Part shown: in pieces, positions 1 to 6,257 of the stretch
How positions within the stretch are numbered: position 1 is the first letter of the stretch
How the letters are laid out: each line of letters starts with the position of its first letter
Source: Candidatus Aenigmatarchaeota archaeon
GTDB taxonomy: Archaea; Aenigmatarchaeota; Aenigmatarchaeia; QMZP01; JAUXAV01
DNA: 7,357 nt
Direction: 5' to 3'
NCBI GenBank assembly: GCA_030619735.1
Contig: JAUXAV010000053.1
Location: 1-7,357, forward strand
Notes under the pieces: model-generated
Databases searched by the model: none
Seen by the model: the letters and a program-made list of their open reading frames with translations, nothing else
What the model was told of the DNA's origin: nothing
Made by a program: the position numbers and the translations under genes

Positions 1-2342
1 GAGGAATGGCCTGGTATTGAGGGAATCTGGTTAGCCACTATAAACTCCTGCTGGCCTGAACGGTTGAGGTTGGCAGAGGAATCATTGGCATACCAGTACC
101 AGGTTATATTGTCATGTGCGGTGTAATTTCCCTGGTCCAGAACGAAATACCATTCACTGGATAGCTTTGTGGCAACCGTGTAGTTTATGGTATTGGTATT
201 GTTCCTTATCTCTGCCACCACAGTATCCACTGATGAATTGGCATCGGTTACTGTCACATTGAGCTCAACGTCCTGGTCCTCATTGGGGGTTGCATTTATG
301 GAATAACCGGATAAATCCGGCGGGGTTGTGTCCAGTATCCTTCCCACCGTAAAGTTCTGCTGTCCGGACTGGTTAAGGTTTCCTGCCGTATCATTGGCAT
401 ACCAATACCATGTGACATTGCTGTCAGCTGAGTAATTCCCCTGGTCCAGGATAAAATACCACTCCGAGGAAACATTCATGGTCACGGTATAGTTTACAGT
501 ATTGGTGTTGTTCTCCGATACCTCTACAATAACAGTATTAATGAAATAATCATCCGTTATTGTAACATTCAGTTCAACATCCTGGGTCCAATTTGGCGTG
601 CTATTTATGGTATAGTTTGAGAATGACGGCGGATTCTGGACATTGTCCAGTATGACTGGCAGGGTCTCATTAGCCTCCTGATTCCCTGTGTCAAAAACAG
701 AGAGCCATATGGTGTAGCTCCCGTCCGCAAAGCCTCCTGTATCCCAGTCCGTGAGGTTGCTGTTGTTCACCTGGTGGGTGAAATTGGATATTAAATTCCA
801 GGAGGAGGGGTAAAGCCCGCTCCCGTAATAAACCGAGTAGTTCAAAAACCCTGTGCCGTTTGCAGTCCCGTTAACCTGGACCGAACCGGTAAGGTCAGAG
901 TCCCCCATGCTCTGGTCCAGAACAGCCACGGGCGTGGAATTCACCTGGACTGCCTTGTGCAAATTTATCCTTCCTGAACCCATATAAACAGAGAAACCTA
1001 CCGCATCCACCGAGGTCCTTATTATGGACCTCACCTGCTCATTTGTGAAGCTTGAGTTGTGCGAGAGTATCAGCCCGGCCATGCCTGCCACATAGGGCCC
1101 GGCCATGGACGTGCCGGATAATGTTGTATAGGTGTCATCATAGTATGTGCTGTATATGGAGCTCCCAGGTGCAGCAACATCCACCCAGGCCCCGTAATTG
1201 GAGAAGTAAGACTTGGCATCCGAGCTCGTGGTTGAGGAAACGGCAATGACATTGGTGTATGCAGCGGGATATGATTTGGTATCAGTATTGTCATTCCCTG
1301 CGGAGGCTATCAGGACCACGCCCTTCCCGTATGCATAATCCATGGCATCCTGCATGGTGCTGGACGAGCCCCCGCCGAAGCTCATGCTTACTACATGCGC
1401 TCCGTTGTCTGCTGCATATTCCAGTGACTGGGCTATGTCCGCCGCCCTCAGGCTGCCTCCCCCCCCGGTGTTCTTGTAGCCTGCCCTTACAGCCATTATG
1501 GTGCAGTTCCAGCATGTCCCTGCAATCCCCACGCTGTTATTTGTTACTGCCGAGACAATGCCGGAGCAATGGGTCCCGTGCCCATGGTAGTCCACAGGGT
1601 CATTATCCTCATCATCACAGTCCTCGCCTGAGGCGCAGCTGGTGGTGCTGTCCACGAAGTCATAGCCCCTTATATCATCCACATACCCGTTGCCGTCATC
1701 ATCCACGCTATTGTCCGGAAGCTCGTCCGTGTTGTTCCAGATATGGTCCTCAAGGTCAGGATGGTCCCAGTCCACCCCTGTGTCCACTACTGCTATTATT
1801 ATGCTGGAATTCCCCAACTCTATATCCCAGGCCTCCGGGGCATCAATATCCTTGTCAGATGTCTGGTTGAGGCTCCACTGGGATGAAAAGGAGGGGTCAT
1901 TGGGTATGGTCACATCAATCCCGTATATATAATTGGGCTCTGCATACACCACCTCCAGAAGGTCCCCGTATTCCCTTACAATTTTCTCAATGTCCGAATC
2001 TGCCTGAAAATCCAGCTTATAGGTATCCCCCTCCTTGAATACCCTCTCAAAGCCCTGAATCCCTGCCTTTTTATTTACAGTGTTCGTCTCAGTATCACTG
2101 CCCACAATGCCCGGCGCGCCCAGGAAAATCCTCTCCAGGATATGGGCTTCCCTGAAGCCGGGGCTTCTCTTGAACTTCACCAGGACCTCCCCTGGAGCAA
2201 ACCCAAGCTCCTCCATCTCCTGCTCTGTCATAACCCTTATGAATGCCCCCGTGGGATAGGCAATATCCAGACCCCGGAATAGAAAGAATATAAAAACGAA
2301 AACAACTGCCACGGCCAGAATCTCCTGCCTTCCCCATCCCAT
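1..2342 (-). CDS. Subtilisin-like (S8) serine protease with repeat stalk, C-terminus beyond window
   Basis: Reading the minus strand from ATG at 2342 gives 780 codons without a stop, open at the left edge. Residues about 8-22 are a hydrophobic signal or anchor segment. Residues about 45-140 look like a fervidolysin/I9-type propeptide (EVLVKFK near the start, AEPNY near the end). The peptidase domain follows with a complete catalytic set: Asp187 in VVDTGVDWDHPDL, His255 in HGHGTHCSG, oxyanion Asn350 in ASAGNDN, and Ser412 in GTSMAGPYVAG. An Asp-rich insert at about 210-225 (DDDGNGYVDD) could bind calcium. After about residue 455 come a beta-rich domain and two 103-residue Ig-like repeats (about 564-662 and 663-765) rich in N-x-S/T sequons. 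It should act outside the cell, degrading protein or processing surface proteins; the substrate is unknown. A TATA-like element lies about 25 bp upstream, which supports this start. The fold and active site are certain; the physiological role is not. Confidence 0.95.
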   Translation of the reverse strand, partial: MGWGRQEILAVAVVFVFIFFLFRGLDIAYPTGAFIRVMTEQEMEELGFAPGEVLVKFKRSPGFREAHILERIFLGAPGIVGSDTETNTVNKKAGIQGFERVFKEGDTYKLDFQADSDIEKIVREYGDLLEVVYAEPNYIYGIDVTIPNDPSFSSQWSLNQTSDKDIDAPEAWDIELGNSSIIIAVVDTGVDWDHPDLEDHIWNNTDELPDNSVDDDGNGYVDDIRGYDFVDSTTSCASGEDCDDEDNDPVDYHGHGTHCSGIVSAVTNNSVGIAGTCWNCTIMAVRAGYKNTGGGGSLRAADIAQSLEYAADNGAHVVSMSFGGGSSSTMQDAMDYAYGKGVVLIASAGNDNTDTKSYPAAYTNVIAVSSTTSSDAKSYFSNYGAWVDVAAPGSSIYSTYYDDTYTTLSGTSMAGPYVAGMAGLILSHNSSFTNEQVRSIIRTSVDAVGFSVYMGSGRINLHKAVQVNSTPVAVLDQSMGDSDLTGSVQVNGTANGTGFLNYSVYYGSGLYPSSWNLISNFTHQVNNSNLTDWDTGGFADGSYTIWLSVFDTGNQEANETLPVILDNVQNPPSFSNYTINSTPNWTQDVELNVTITDDYFINTVIVEVSENNTNTVNYTVTMNVSSEWYFILDQGNYSADSNVTWYWYANDTAGNLNQSGQQNFTVGRILDTTPPDLSGYSINATPNEDQDVELNVTVTDANSSVDTVVAEIRNNTNTINYTVATKLSSEWYFVLDQGNYTAHDNITWYWYANDSSANLNRSGQQEFIVANQIPSIPGHS
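48..653 (-). repeat. Two tandem 309-bp (103-residue) repeats in the protease stalk
   Basis: Within the protease gene, unit 1 (about 357-653) and unit 2 (48-356) align at an offset of exactly 309 bases. Shared landmarks are QDVELNVT, TVNYTV/TINYTV, SSEWYF, LDQGNY and TWYWYAND, and each unit ends in SGQQ. They read as Ig-like or fibronectin-like beta-sandwich stalk modules. Further copies may lie beyond the left edge, since unit 2 is followed by a new linker that resembles the linker after unit 1 only at its first residues. Confidence 0.9.
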
Positions 2343-2362
2343 ACTATATAATTGGTTTGAAA

Positions 2363-2370
2363 GAATTTTA
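2363..2370 (-). promoter_or_regulatory. Probable TATA element of the protease gene
   Basis: TAAAATTC on the minus strand is centred about 25 bp upstream of the ATG at 2342, the distance expected for a leaderless archaeal transcript. A second AT-rich stretch (TTATATA) directly abuts the start codon and is too close to serve a leaderless start. Confidence 0.45.
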
Positions 2371-2435
2371 ACCTTATCAGCGTTGTGTGAATAAATGCTA
2401 AATAACCCTGTGGTATGCACTTAATTTTAGGAGCT

Positions 2436-2453
2436 AAATAAAAAAAGGGGGCT
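2436..2453 (-). terminator. Poly-T terminator after the orphan gene
   Basis: Immediately after the TAA of the 137-residue gene, the minus strand reads five C then seven T (T run at 2440-2446). A U-rich tract right after a stop codon is the usual archaeal intrinsic termination signal. It separates this gene from the protease downstream. The rest of the 2343-2453 spacer shows only a 9-bp direct repeat, GCTAAATAA, at 2397 and 2433, of unknown meaning. Confidence 0.6.
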
Positions 2454-2867
2454 TTATCTGTATCCATCTATTCTACAGACGTAGACAGCTCCAGTAAATG
2501 TCTCCTGACATTGATAAAAAACATTATCCCAAATAGTTTTACGATGGATTCTATTATCCTTCCAGCATTTAACATCATAATGAGCAAATTGGAATCTCCT
2601 ACGTTGAATATCTTCAGAAGTTAATTCATGCATGGTTATTATTCCTGTTTTTTTATATTGAGCTCTAAATATTGGTTCAAAAGATAATTTATTATGATAG
2701 TAAGTTTTTCTGTGAAATAGAAATGAATCTTGACCATCCCTTTGCAACTGCTCCCATTCATCCTGCCCGATTCCACGAAAAACTGATTCTTGTAGAGTTT
2801 GTTGAGCTAGTTGTTCTAATTCAGCTTGAGATAATATGTCAATCCTTGCTGCTGCTGTTACACTCAT
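2454..2867 (-). CDS. Uncharacterised AT-rich 137-residue protein
   Basis: I do not recognise the family. The protein has no signal peptide or membrane segment and is soluble in character. An N-terminal alpha-helical, Gln/Glu-rich part (about 12-50, AELEQLAQQ, DEWEQLQ) is followed by a basic, aromatic-rich part (about 55-137) with three cysteines (in KCWKD, YQCQE and YVCRI). The ATG at 2867 has a clear TATA-like element 26 bp upstream, and a poly-T tract follows the stop, so it looks like a complete single-gene transcription unit. Its base composition is very different from its neighbours: I counted 139 G+C in 420 bases (33%) over 2461-2880, against about 58% in three sampled lines of the adjacent carbamate kinase gene. 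That suggests recent acquisition, possibly from a virus or another mobile source. Function unknown. Confidence 0.75.
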   Translation of the reverse strand: MSVTAAARIDILSQAELEQLAQQTLQESVFRGIGQDEWEQLQRDGQDSFLFHRKTYYHNKLSFEPIFRAQYKKTGIITMHELTSEDIQRRRFQFAHYDVKCWKDNRIHRKTIWDNVFYQCQETFTGAVYVCRIDGYR

Positions 2868-2887
2868 TAGAATTAATAATAATACTC

Positions 2888-2898
2888 AAATATAAAAA
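2888..2898 (-). promoter_or_regulatory. TATA element of the orphan gene
   Basis: TTTTTATATTT on the minus strand is centred about 26 bp upstream of the ATG at 2867, consistent with a leaderless mRNA. Its T-rich start also lies just past the end of the carbamate kinase gene and might help terminate that transcript. Confidence 0.6.
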
Positions 2899-2924
2899 TC
2901 TTTCTTTGATTGCCCTGCAGGCTT

Positions 2925-3860
2925 TCAGTCCTTTATTATGAGCGTCCCTCCGTTTCCTTTCAAGGCCTTCTCCAGCATATCAAGACCGGTTATTATGACC
3001 TCCTTCCTGTCCCTGGAGGCCTCCAGATATGCTATAGAAGCCCTTATCTTGGGGCCCATGCTTCCGGCTGGGAAATGACCCTCCTTCAGAAAACCCTTTG
3101 CGCTGCTTACTGTCATCTTCCTGATTTTCCTCTGGTTTTTCTTCCCATAATTCAGATAAACATTAGGGACATTGGTCAGGATTGCCAATAAATCAGCCTT
3201 TACAGCCCTTGCCAGCAGGGCAGCAGTCAGGTCCTTGTCTATAACTGCTTCCACGCCCTTGAGGCCCCTGCCTGTCCTGACCACAGGGATTCCCCCTCCA
3301 CCGCATGCAATCACTATGGCCTTTTCCGAGACCCTCTTTATTGCCTCTGCCTCCAGGATTTTCCCGGGAACCGGTGATGGGACAACCCTCCTGAAGCCCC
3401 TGAGGGTTTCTGTTACATGCCAGTGTATGGGCAGGCCTCTCTCGCTTTTATAATAAGGTCCTATGGGCTTTGAGGGCTTCCTGAATGCCGGGTCATCCTT
3501 ATCCACCAGGACCTGGGTGACCATGGTTACCACTGGCTTGCCAACTCCCCTCTTATGCAGCTTCCCGTACAGGACATCCTGAATCATAAAGCCAATCAGG
3601 CCCTGGCTCTCTGCCACGCAGACCTGCAAAGGCATGGCAGGGACTTTAGCCTTTCCCATTTCCTGCTGGAGCAGGATAGCGCCGCATTGAGGTCCGTTTC
3701 CATGGGTCAGTACAATCCTGTTCCTTTTGGAAAGCCCTGCCACAGAATCCATGGCCTTTTCCAGGTTTGCCATCTGCTCCTTCAAAGTCCCTCTCTGCCC
3801 CGGCTTGACCAGGGCATTTCCCCCCAGGGCTATGACCAGGGTCCTGGCCTTGCCTGCCAT
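2925..3860 (-). CDS. arcC: Carbamate kinase
   Basis: The 311-residue protein has the normal length and the full motif set of the amino-acid-kinase fold carbamate kinases: ALGGNAL (11-17), THGNGPQCG (52-60), VDKDDPAF (119-126), KPIGP (131-135), RRVVPSP (157-163), ACGGGGIPV (185-193), GVEAVIDKD (202-210) and GSMGPK (266-271). The enzyme transfers phosphate between carbamoyl phosphate and ADP, usually in the direction that makes ATP plus carbamate during arginine, agmatine or purine-derived fermentation. It acts in the cytoplasm. No carbamoyltransferase or deiminase gene is in the window, so the carbamoyl phosphate source is unknown. The gene starts 38 bp after the methyltransferase stop on the same strand and has its own TATA-like element in that gap, so it may be transcribed alone as well as by read-through. 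Confidence 0.96.
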   Translation of the reverse strand: MAGKARTLVIALGGNALVKPGQRGTLKEQMANLEKAMDSVAGLSKRNRIVLTHGNGPQCGAILLQQEMGKAKVPAMPLQVCVAESQGLIGFMIQDVLYGKLHKRGVGKPVVTMVTQVLVDKDDPAFRKPSKPIGPYYKSERGLPIHWHVTETLRGFRRVVPSPVPGKILEAEAIKRVSEKAIVIACGGGGIPVVRTGRGLKGVEAVIDKDLTAALLARAVKADLLAILTNVPNVYLNYGKKNQRKIRKMTVSSAKGFLKEGHFPAGSMGPKIRASIAYLEASRDRKEVIITGLDMLEKALKGNGGTLIIKD

Positions 3861-3882
3861 TATAAGATATTGGAACAGGGGG

Positions 3883-3889
3883 AATAAAA
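3883..3889 (-). promoter_or_regulatory. Probable TATA element of arcC
   Basis: TTTTATT on the minus strand is centred about 26 bp upstream of the arcC ATG (3860). It fits inside the 38-bp gap after the upstream methyltransferase gene, suggesting independent leaderless expression. Confidence 0.5.
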
Positions 3890-3898
3890 GTCAAACTT

Positions 3899-4525
3899 TC
3901 AGCGACGCAAAGGCACGAATGCACACCCACCATGGTTCTCTGTCTTCAGCTTTCCCCTGGCTTTCCTCCCTACAGTGAGCTCCTGGAACCAGGACCCTCC
4001 TACAGGGGCAATTATAATCCCCTTGTCCCTGAGCTGCTCAATCCAGTGCCTGGAAATCCCGGGCACAGCGCAGGTCGCAATTATCTTGTCATAGGGGGCC
4101 TTTTTGGGATAGCCCAGCCAGCCGTCCCCTTTAATGACCTCCACGTTCTTTACCCCTGCCTTTTCCAGGTTCCTCCTGGCGAATTCCGCAAGAAAGGGGT
4201 CAAACTCTATTGTCCAGACCTTCCTAACAAGCCTTGACAGGATTGCAGCCTGCCAGCCCGAGCCAGAGCCGATTTCCAGAACTTTGTCTGACTTCTTTGG
4301 CTCCAGGAACTCTGTACACATACTTACCATATGGGGCGCACTAATCGTTTGCCCATAACCAATTGGAAGTGGATAATCCGCATATGCGTGATTAATATCT
4401 TTTTCTCTTACAAAAAGATGCCTGGGTATTTCCCTGAATGCCTTTATTATTTCTGGGCTTTTCAGAAGTCCCTGGGATTTAAGATGTTCTACCAGAGTTT
4501 CCCCCCTCTCCTTTAAATCGTCCAT
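3899..4525 (-). CDS. pcm: Protein-L-isoaspartate O-methyltransferase
   Basis: The 208-residue protein matches the usual length of archaeal and bacterial PCMT. An N-terminal helix region (1-40, with EIPRHLFV) precedes the family signature YPLPIGYGQTISAPHMV (51-67). The SAM-binding Rossmann motif is VLEIGSGSGW (82-91), followed by the acidic TIEFDP (105-110), GDGWLGYP (133-140), the post-II APYDKIIATCAVP (143-155) and the C-terminal GGCAFVPL (199-206). The enzyme uses S-adenosylmethionine to methylate L-isoaspartyl residues in damaged proteins so that they can revert to aspartate. It is a cytoplasmic repair enzyme, especially useful at high temperature or in slow-growing cells. It is transcribed divergently from rpl34e across only 32 bp and lies upstream of arcC on the same strand. 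Confidence 0.97.
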   Translation of the reverse strand: MDDLKERGETLVEHLKSQGLLKSPEIIKAFREIPRHLFVREKDINHAYADYPLPIGYGQTISAPHMVSMCTEFLEPKKSDKVLEIGSGSGWQAAILSRLVRKVWTIEFDPFLAEFARRNLEKAGVKNVEVIKGDGWLGYPKKAPYDKIIATCAVPGISRHWIEQLRDKGIIIAPVGGSWFQELTVGRKARGKLKTENHGGCAFVPLRR

Positions 4526-4528
4526 ATC

Positions 4529-4539
4529 TTTATAAATAA
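4529..4539 (+). promoter_or_regulatory. TATA element of rpl34e
   Basis: TTTATAAATAA is centred about 24 bp before the rpl34e ATG (4558), predicting a transcript that starts at or next to the initiation codon. It begins only four bases past the divergent pcm start codon. Confidence 0.65.
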
Positions 4540-4549
4540 TCTTTTCAAA

Positions 4550-4558
4550 CTTAAATTA
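4550..4558 (-). promoter_or_regulatory. Probable TATA element of pcm, overlapping the rpl34e start
   Basis: TAATTTAAG on the minus strand lies about 27-28 bp upstream of the pcm ATG (4525). It reaches into the first base of the rpl34e start codon, so the two promoters interleave. Confidence 0.45.
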
Positions 4559-4830
4559 TGCCGAGGCCAGGACTCAGGACAGACAGGTTCAGGAGAATAA
4601 TAAGGAAAATCCCAGGCGGGGCTTTGGTAATCCATTATAAAAAGAAGAAGCCCAGGCAGGCAAGATGCGCCAGCTGTGGTAAGCCCCTCTCAGGCGTAAA
4701 AAGGAACATACCCTCCAAAGTCAGGGGGCTTGCAAAGAGCAAGAAGAGGCCAAAAAGGCCCTATGGAGGAAACCTCTGCCCCGGGTGCTCCAGGGAGGCA
4801 ATAAAAGGTAAAATATTAAAAGGGAGATAA
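4558..4830 (+). CDS. rpl34e: Large-subunit ribosomal protein L34e
   Basis: This 90-residue, strongly basic protein is a typical L34e. It starts MPRPGLRT followed by a basic stretch (RFRRIIRK, 10-17). Two CxxC pairs, Cys37/Cys40 in CASC and Cys74/Cys77 in CPGC, form the expected zinc ribbon, and KVRGLAKSKKR (54-64) lies between them. It belongs to the 50S subunit and is absent from bacteria, which makes it a good marker of archaeal origin. The start is fixed by the MPRPG motif and by the TATA element 24 bp upstream; no Shine-Dalgarno sequence is present, so the mRNA is probably leaderless. rpl14e follows after 12 bp. Confidence 0.97.
   Translation: MPRPGLRTDRFRRIIRKIPGGALVIHYKKKKPRQARCASCGKPLSGVKRNIPSKVRGLAKSKKRPKRPYGGNLCPGCSREAIKGKILKGR
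4809..4820 (+). promoter_or_regulatory. Possible internal TATA element for rpl14e
   Basis: TAAAATATTAAA inside the 3' end of rpl34e is centred about 28 bp upstream of the rpl14e ATG (4843). It may add a second, leaderless transcript to read-through from rpl34e. Lysine and isoleucine codons make this stretch AT-rich anyway, so the evidence is weak. Confidence 0.3.
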
Positions 4831-4842
4831 TAATAGATAAGT

Positions 4843-5391
4843 ATGCTGGAGACAGGAAGGGTCTGCATAAAGACCGCAGGAAGGGAAGCAGGAAGGCCCT
4901 GTGTGGTAATCGACACAATAGACGAGACCTATGTAATGATAACAGGCCCGAAGAGTCTCACCAAGGTCAGGAGGAGGAAATGCAATATCGCTCATTTGGA
5001 GCCCCTGGAATTCCAGCTCAAGCTCGCAAAGAACGCTTCTGATAATGAGGTTGCAAAGCTCCTCCAGGCAGAGAAAATCCTTGACAAGCTCACTTCAGGA
5101 AAACCCATTGCTAAGCCGAAAAAACCCAAACCGGAGAAAGCCCCAGGGGAAGAGGCAGAGGCAAAAAAAGAGAAAAAAAGCCTGAGGGAAAGGCTCCTGG
5201 GCAGGGTAAAAAAGGAAGAGAAGCCCAAAGAGGAGAAGAAGCCGGAAAAACCAGTGGAGAAAAAGCTCGAAAAGCCAAAGGAGAAGCCAAAAAAGGAAAA
5301 GCCAAAGCCCAAAGAGCCGGCAAAGGAAAAGCCAAAGAAAGCCGGAAAGCCCGCCAGGGCCCCGAAGAAACCCGCCAAAAAGAAGAAATAA
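4843..5391 (+). CDS. rpl14e: Large-subunit ribosomal protein L14e with long Lys/Pro-rich tail
   Basis: Residues 1-85 are a recognisable L14e with an SH3-like KOW fold: METGR-like start (MLETGRVCIK), REAGRPCVVID (14-24), YVMITGP (30-36), RRRKCNIAHLEPL (43-55), then a helix (about 66-83). Archaeal L14e proteins usually end near here. This one continues for about 97 residues of KPKKPKPEK-type sequence made almost only of Lys, Pro, Glu and Ala, broken by one short amphipathic stretch (SLRERLLGRV, 113-122). The tail is probably disordered and could extend over rRNA or the ribosome surface. It resembles the Lys/Ala tails of eukaryotic L14/L6 in character, presumably by convergence. It follows rpl34e by 12 bp. 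The core assignment is secure; the tail function is unknown. Confidence 0.95.
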   Translation: MLETGRVCIKTAGREAGRPCVVIDTIDETYVMITGPKSLTKVRRRKCNIAHLEPLEFQLKLAKNASDNEVAKLLQAEKILDKLTSGKPIAKPKKPKPEKAPGEEAEAKKEKKSLRERLLGRVKKEEKPKEEKKPEKPVEKKLEKPKEKPKKEKPKPKEPAKEKPKKAGKPARAPKKPAKKKK

Positions 5392-5397
5392 TTAATA
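5387..5397 (+). promoter_or_regulatory. Possible TATA element of the P-loop kinase gene
   Basis: AATAATTAATA spans the rpl14e stop codon and is centred about 27 bp upstream of the ATG at 5419. It favours 5419 over the in-frame ATG at 5428 for a leaderless start. Confidence 0.4.
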
Positions 5398-5418
5398 CCA
5401 GCCCCTTCTAAATATATT

Positions 5419-5985
5419 ATGGATTTTATGTTAGTTTTAGGCCTGGTAGGGAAAAGGGCATCCGGCAAGGATATCTTTGCAAAATATCTCAGGGACAGAT
5501 ACAAATTCCAGCTGCTTGACCACACAAAAGACGTGCTTGCTCCAATACTCAGGAAGCAGGGAAAGCCAATGGTCAGGAAGAATCTGACCGACCTTGCCAT
5601 GAAGCTCAGGAAGCGCTATGGAGATGACATACTGAGCAAGAGGCTTTGCAAAAAGATAAGGGGTAAGGGGAATCTCGTGGTATCCAACATACGCTTCCCC
5701 GCAGAGGCTGCCTACCTGCACAGGACCTTCAAGGACAGGTTCAAGCTAATAACAGTAGAGGCAGACCCCAGGCTCAGGTATGAGAGGGCAAAAAAGAGGG
5801 GAACAAAAGGAGAGAAAAAACTCAGCTTCAGGGAATTCATAAAGCTGGAATCCCTTCCCACAGAGAGGATTATCCCCAGGACAATGGAATTGGCTGATTT
5901 TGTGATAGCAAACAATAAAACGCCCAGGGACCTTTACAAGAAGATTAACAACCTGATAGAGAAGCTCGGAAAAAAACATTTATAA
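5419..5985 (+). CDS. P-loop nucleotide kinase-like protein (dephospho-CoA kinase-like / UPF0200-type)
   Basis: The 188-residue protein carries a Walker A loop GKRASGKD (11-18) right after a hydrophobic strand (LVLGLV). NLTDLAMKLRKRYGDD (55-70), an IRFPAEAAYL segment near residue 92, and a basic lid-like stretch (RLRYERAKKRGTK, about 119-131) follow. The C-terminal part ADFVIANN plus a helix closes the domain. The order matches small NMP-kinase-fold proteins, especially the archaeal UPF0200/dephospho-CoA-kinase-like group (compare their IELREKYG and IRSxAEVE segments). It probably phosphorylates a nucleotide or CoA precursor in the cytoplasm, but the substrate cannot be read from the sequence. 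It starts 27 bp after rpl14e. Many archaea carry a cytidylate kinase gene beside rpl34e and rpl14e; this could be a functional stand-in or a chance neighbour. Confidence 0.8.
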   Translation: MDFMLVLGLVGKRASGKDIFAKYLRDRYKFQLLDHTKDVLAPILRKQGKPMVRKNLTDLAMKLRKRYGDDILSKRLCKKIRGKGNLVVSNIRFPAEAAYLHRTFKDRFKLITVEADPRLRYERAKKRGTKGEKKLSFREFIKLESLPTERIIPRTMELADFVIANNKTPRDLYKKINNLIEKLGKKHL

Positions 5986-5987
5986 TA

Positions 5988-5998
5988 GAGTATAATAA
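5988..5998 (+). promoter_or_regulatory. Possible TATA element of the 74-residue membrane protein
   Basis: GAGTATAATAA is centred about 23 bp upstream of the ATG at 6016. The 30-bp spacer is AT-rich throughout, so the exact box is uncertain. Confidence 0.4.
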
Positions 5999-6015
5999 TT
6001 ATCAACTGTGATAAA

Positions 6016-6240
6016 ATGGCCGATAAGTTTATCTTTTACAGGGCAGGTGTGATTTTCTGGATATTAAGCCTCATCCTTGTTTTTGCAGGCTTTGGACTCA
6101 TTCCCTGGTATGCCATCCAGTCTGTTGTGCTGATTATGACAGCCATAAGCACCTTCGTCCTGGGCGGGCTCTCAATAATCTATGGAGAGCTTACAAAAAA
6201 ATCGTTAAATAAAAATGAGCAAGCCTCAGGTAGGTTTTAA
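6016..6240 (+). CDS. Small two-span membrane protein, 74 residues
   Basis: I do not recognise the family. Two hydrophobic segments are clear: about 10-29 (GVIFWILSLILVFAGFGL) and 33-56 (VVLIMTAISTFVLGGLSI). The tail at 58-74 is short and charged (ELTKKSLNKNEQASGRF), so both ends are probably on the same side of the membrane. It has an AT-rich promoter-like spacer upstream, codon use like its neighbours, and no overlap with another gene. The stop lies 17 bp from the 3' end of the convergent tRNA gene. It is likely a real gene of unknown function; a role with the ribosomal genes upstream is not implied. Confidence 0.7.
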   Translation: MADKFIFYRAGVIFWILSLILVFAGFGLIPWYAIQSVVLIMTAISTFVLGGLSIIYGELTKKSLNKNEQASGRF

Positions 6241-6257
6241 CTTTACCCAATGCCTAA

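Noticed and set aside
48..653. Possible transposon or CRISPR-type repeats
   Set aside because: The repeated unit is 309 bp, in frame and coding, with conserved protein landmarks and third-base differences. It is protein domain duplication, and no spacer-repeat pattern exists anywhere in the window.
1259..1870. Open plus-strand frame of 203 codons across the protease gene
   Set aside because: It is antisense to the catalytic domain, whose motifs are complete on the minus strand. Its product is rich in Pro, Ser, Cys and Arg with no recognisable domain, typical of a shadow frame.
2343..2453. Possible small RNA or riboswitch in the spacer before the protease gene
   Set aside because: I found only a 9-bp direct repeat and the poly-T tract of the preceding gene, with no convincing stem-loop or known aptamer pattern.
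4992..5600. Open minus-strand frame of 202 codons across rpl14e and the kinase start
   Set aside because: Its Phe/Ser/Gly-rich sequence is the mirror of the lysine/proline-rich L14e tail, so the lack of stops comes from the low-complexity codons. It spans two well-supported genes.
5428..5985. Alternative start of the P-loop kinase at the second in-frame ATG
   Set aside because: It would also keep the Walker A loop intact, but the TATA-like element at 5387-5397 fits 5419 better. The choice is not certain.
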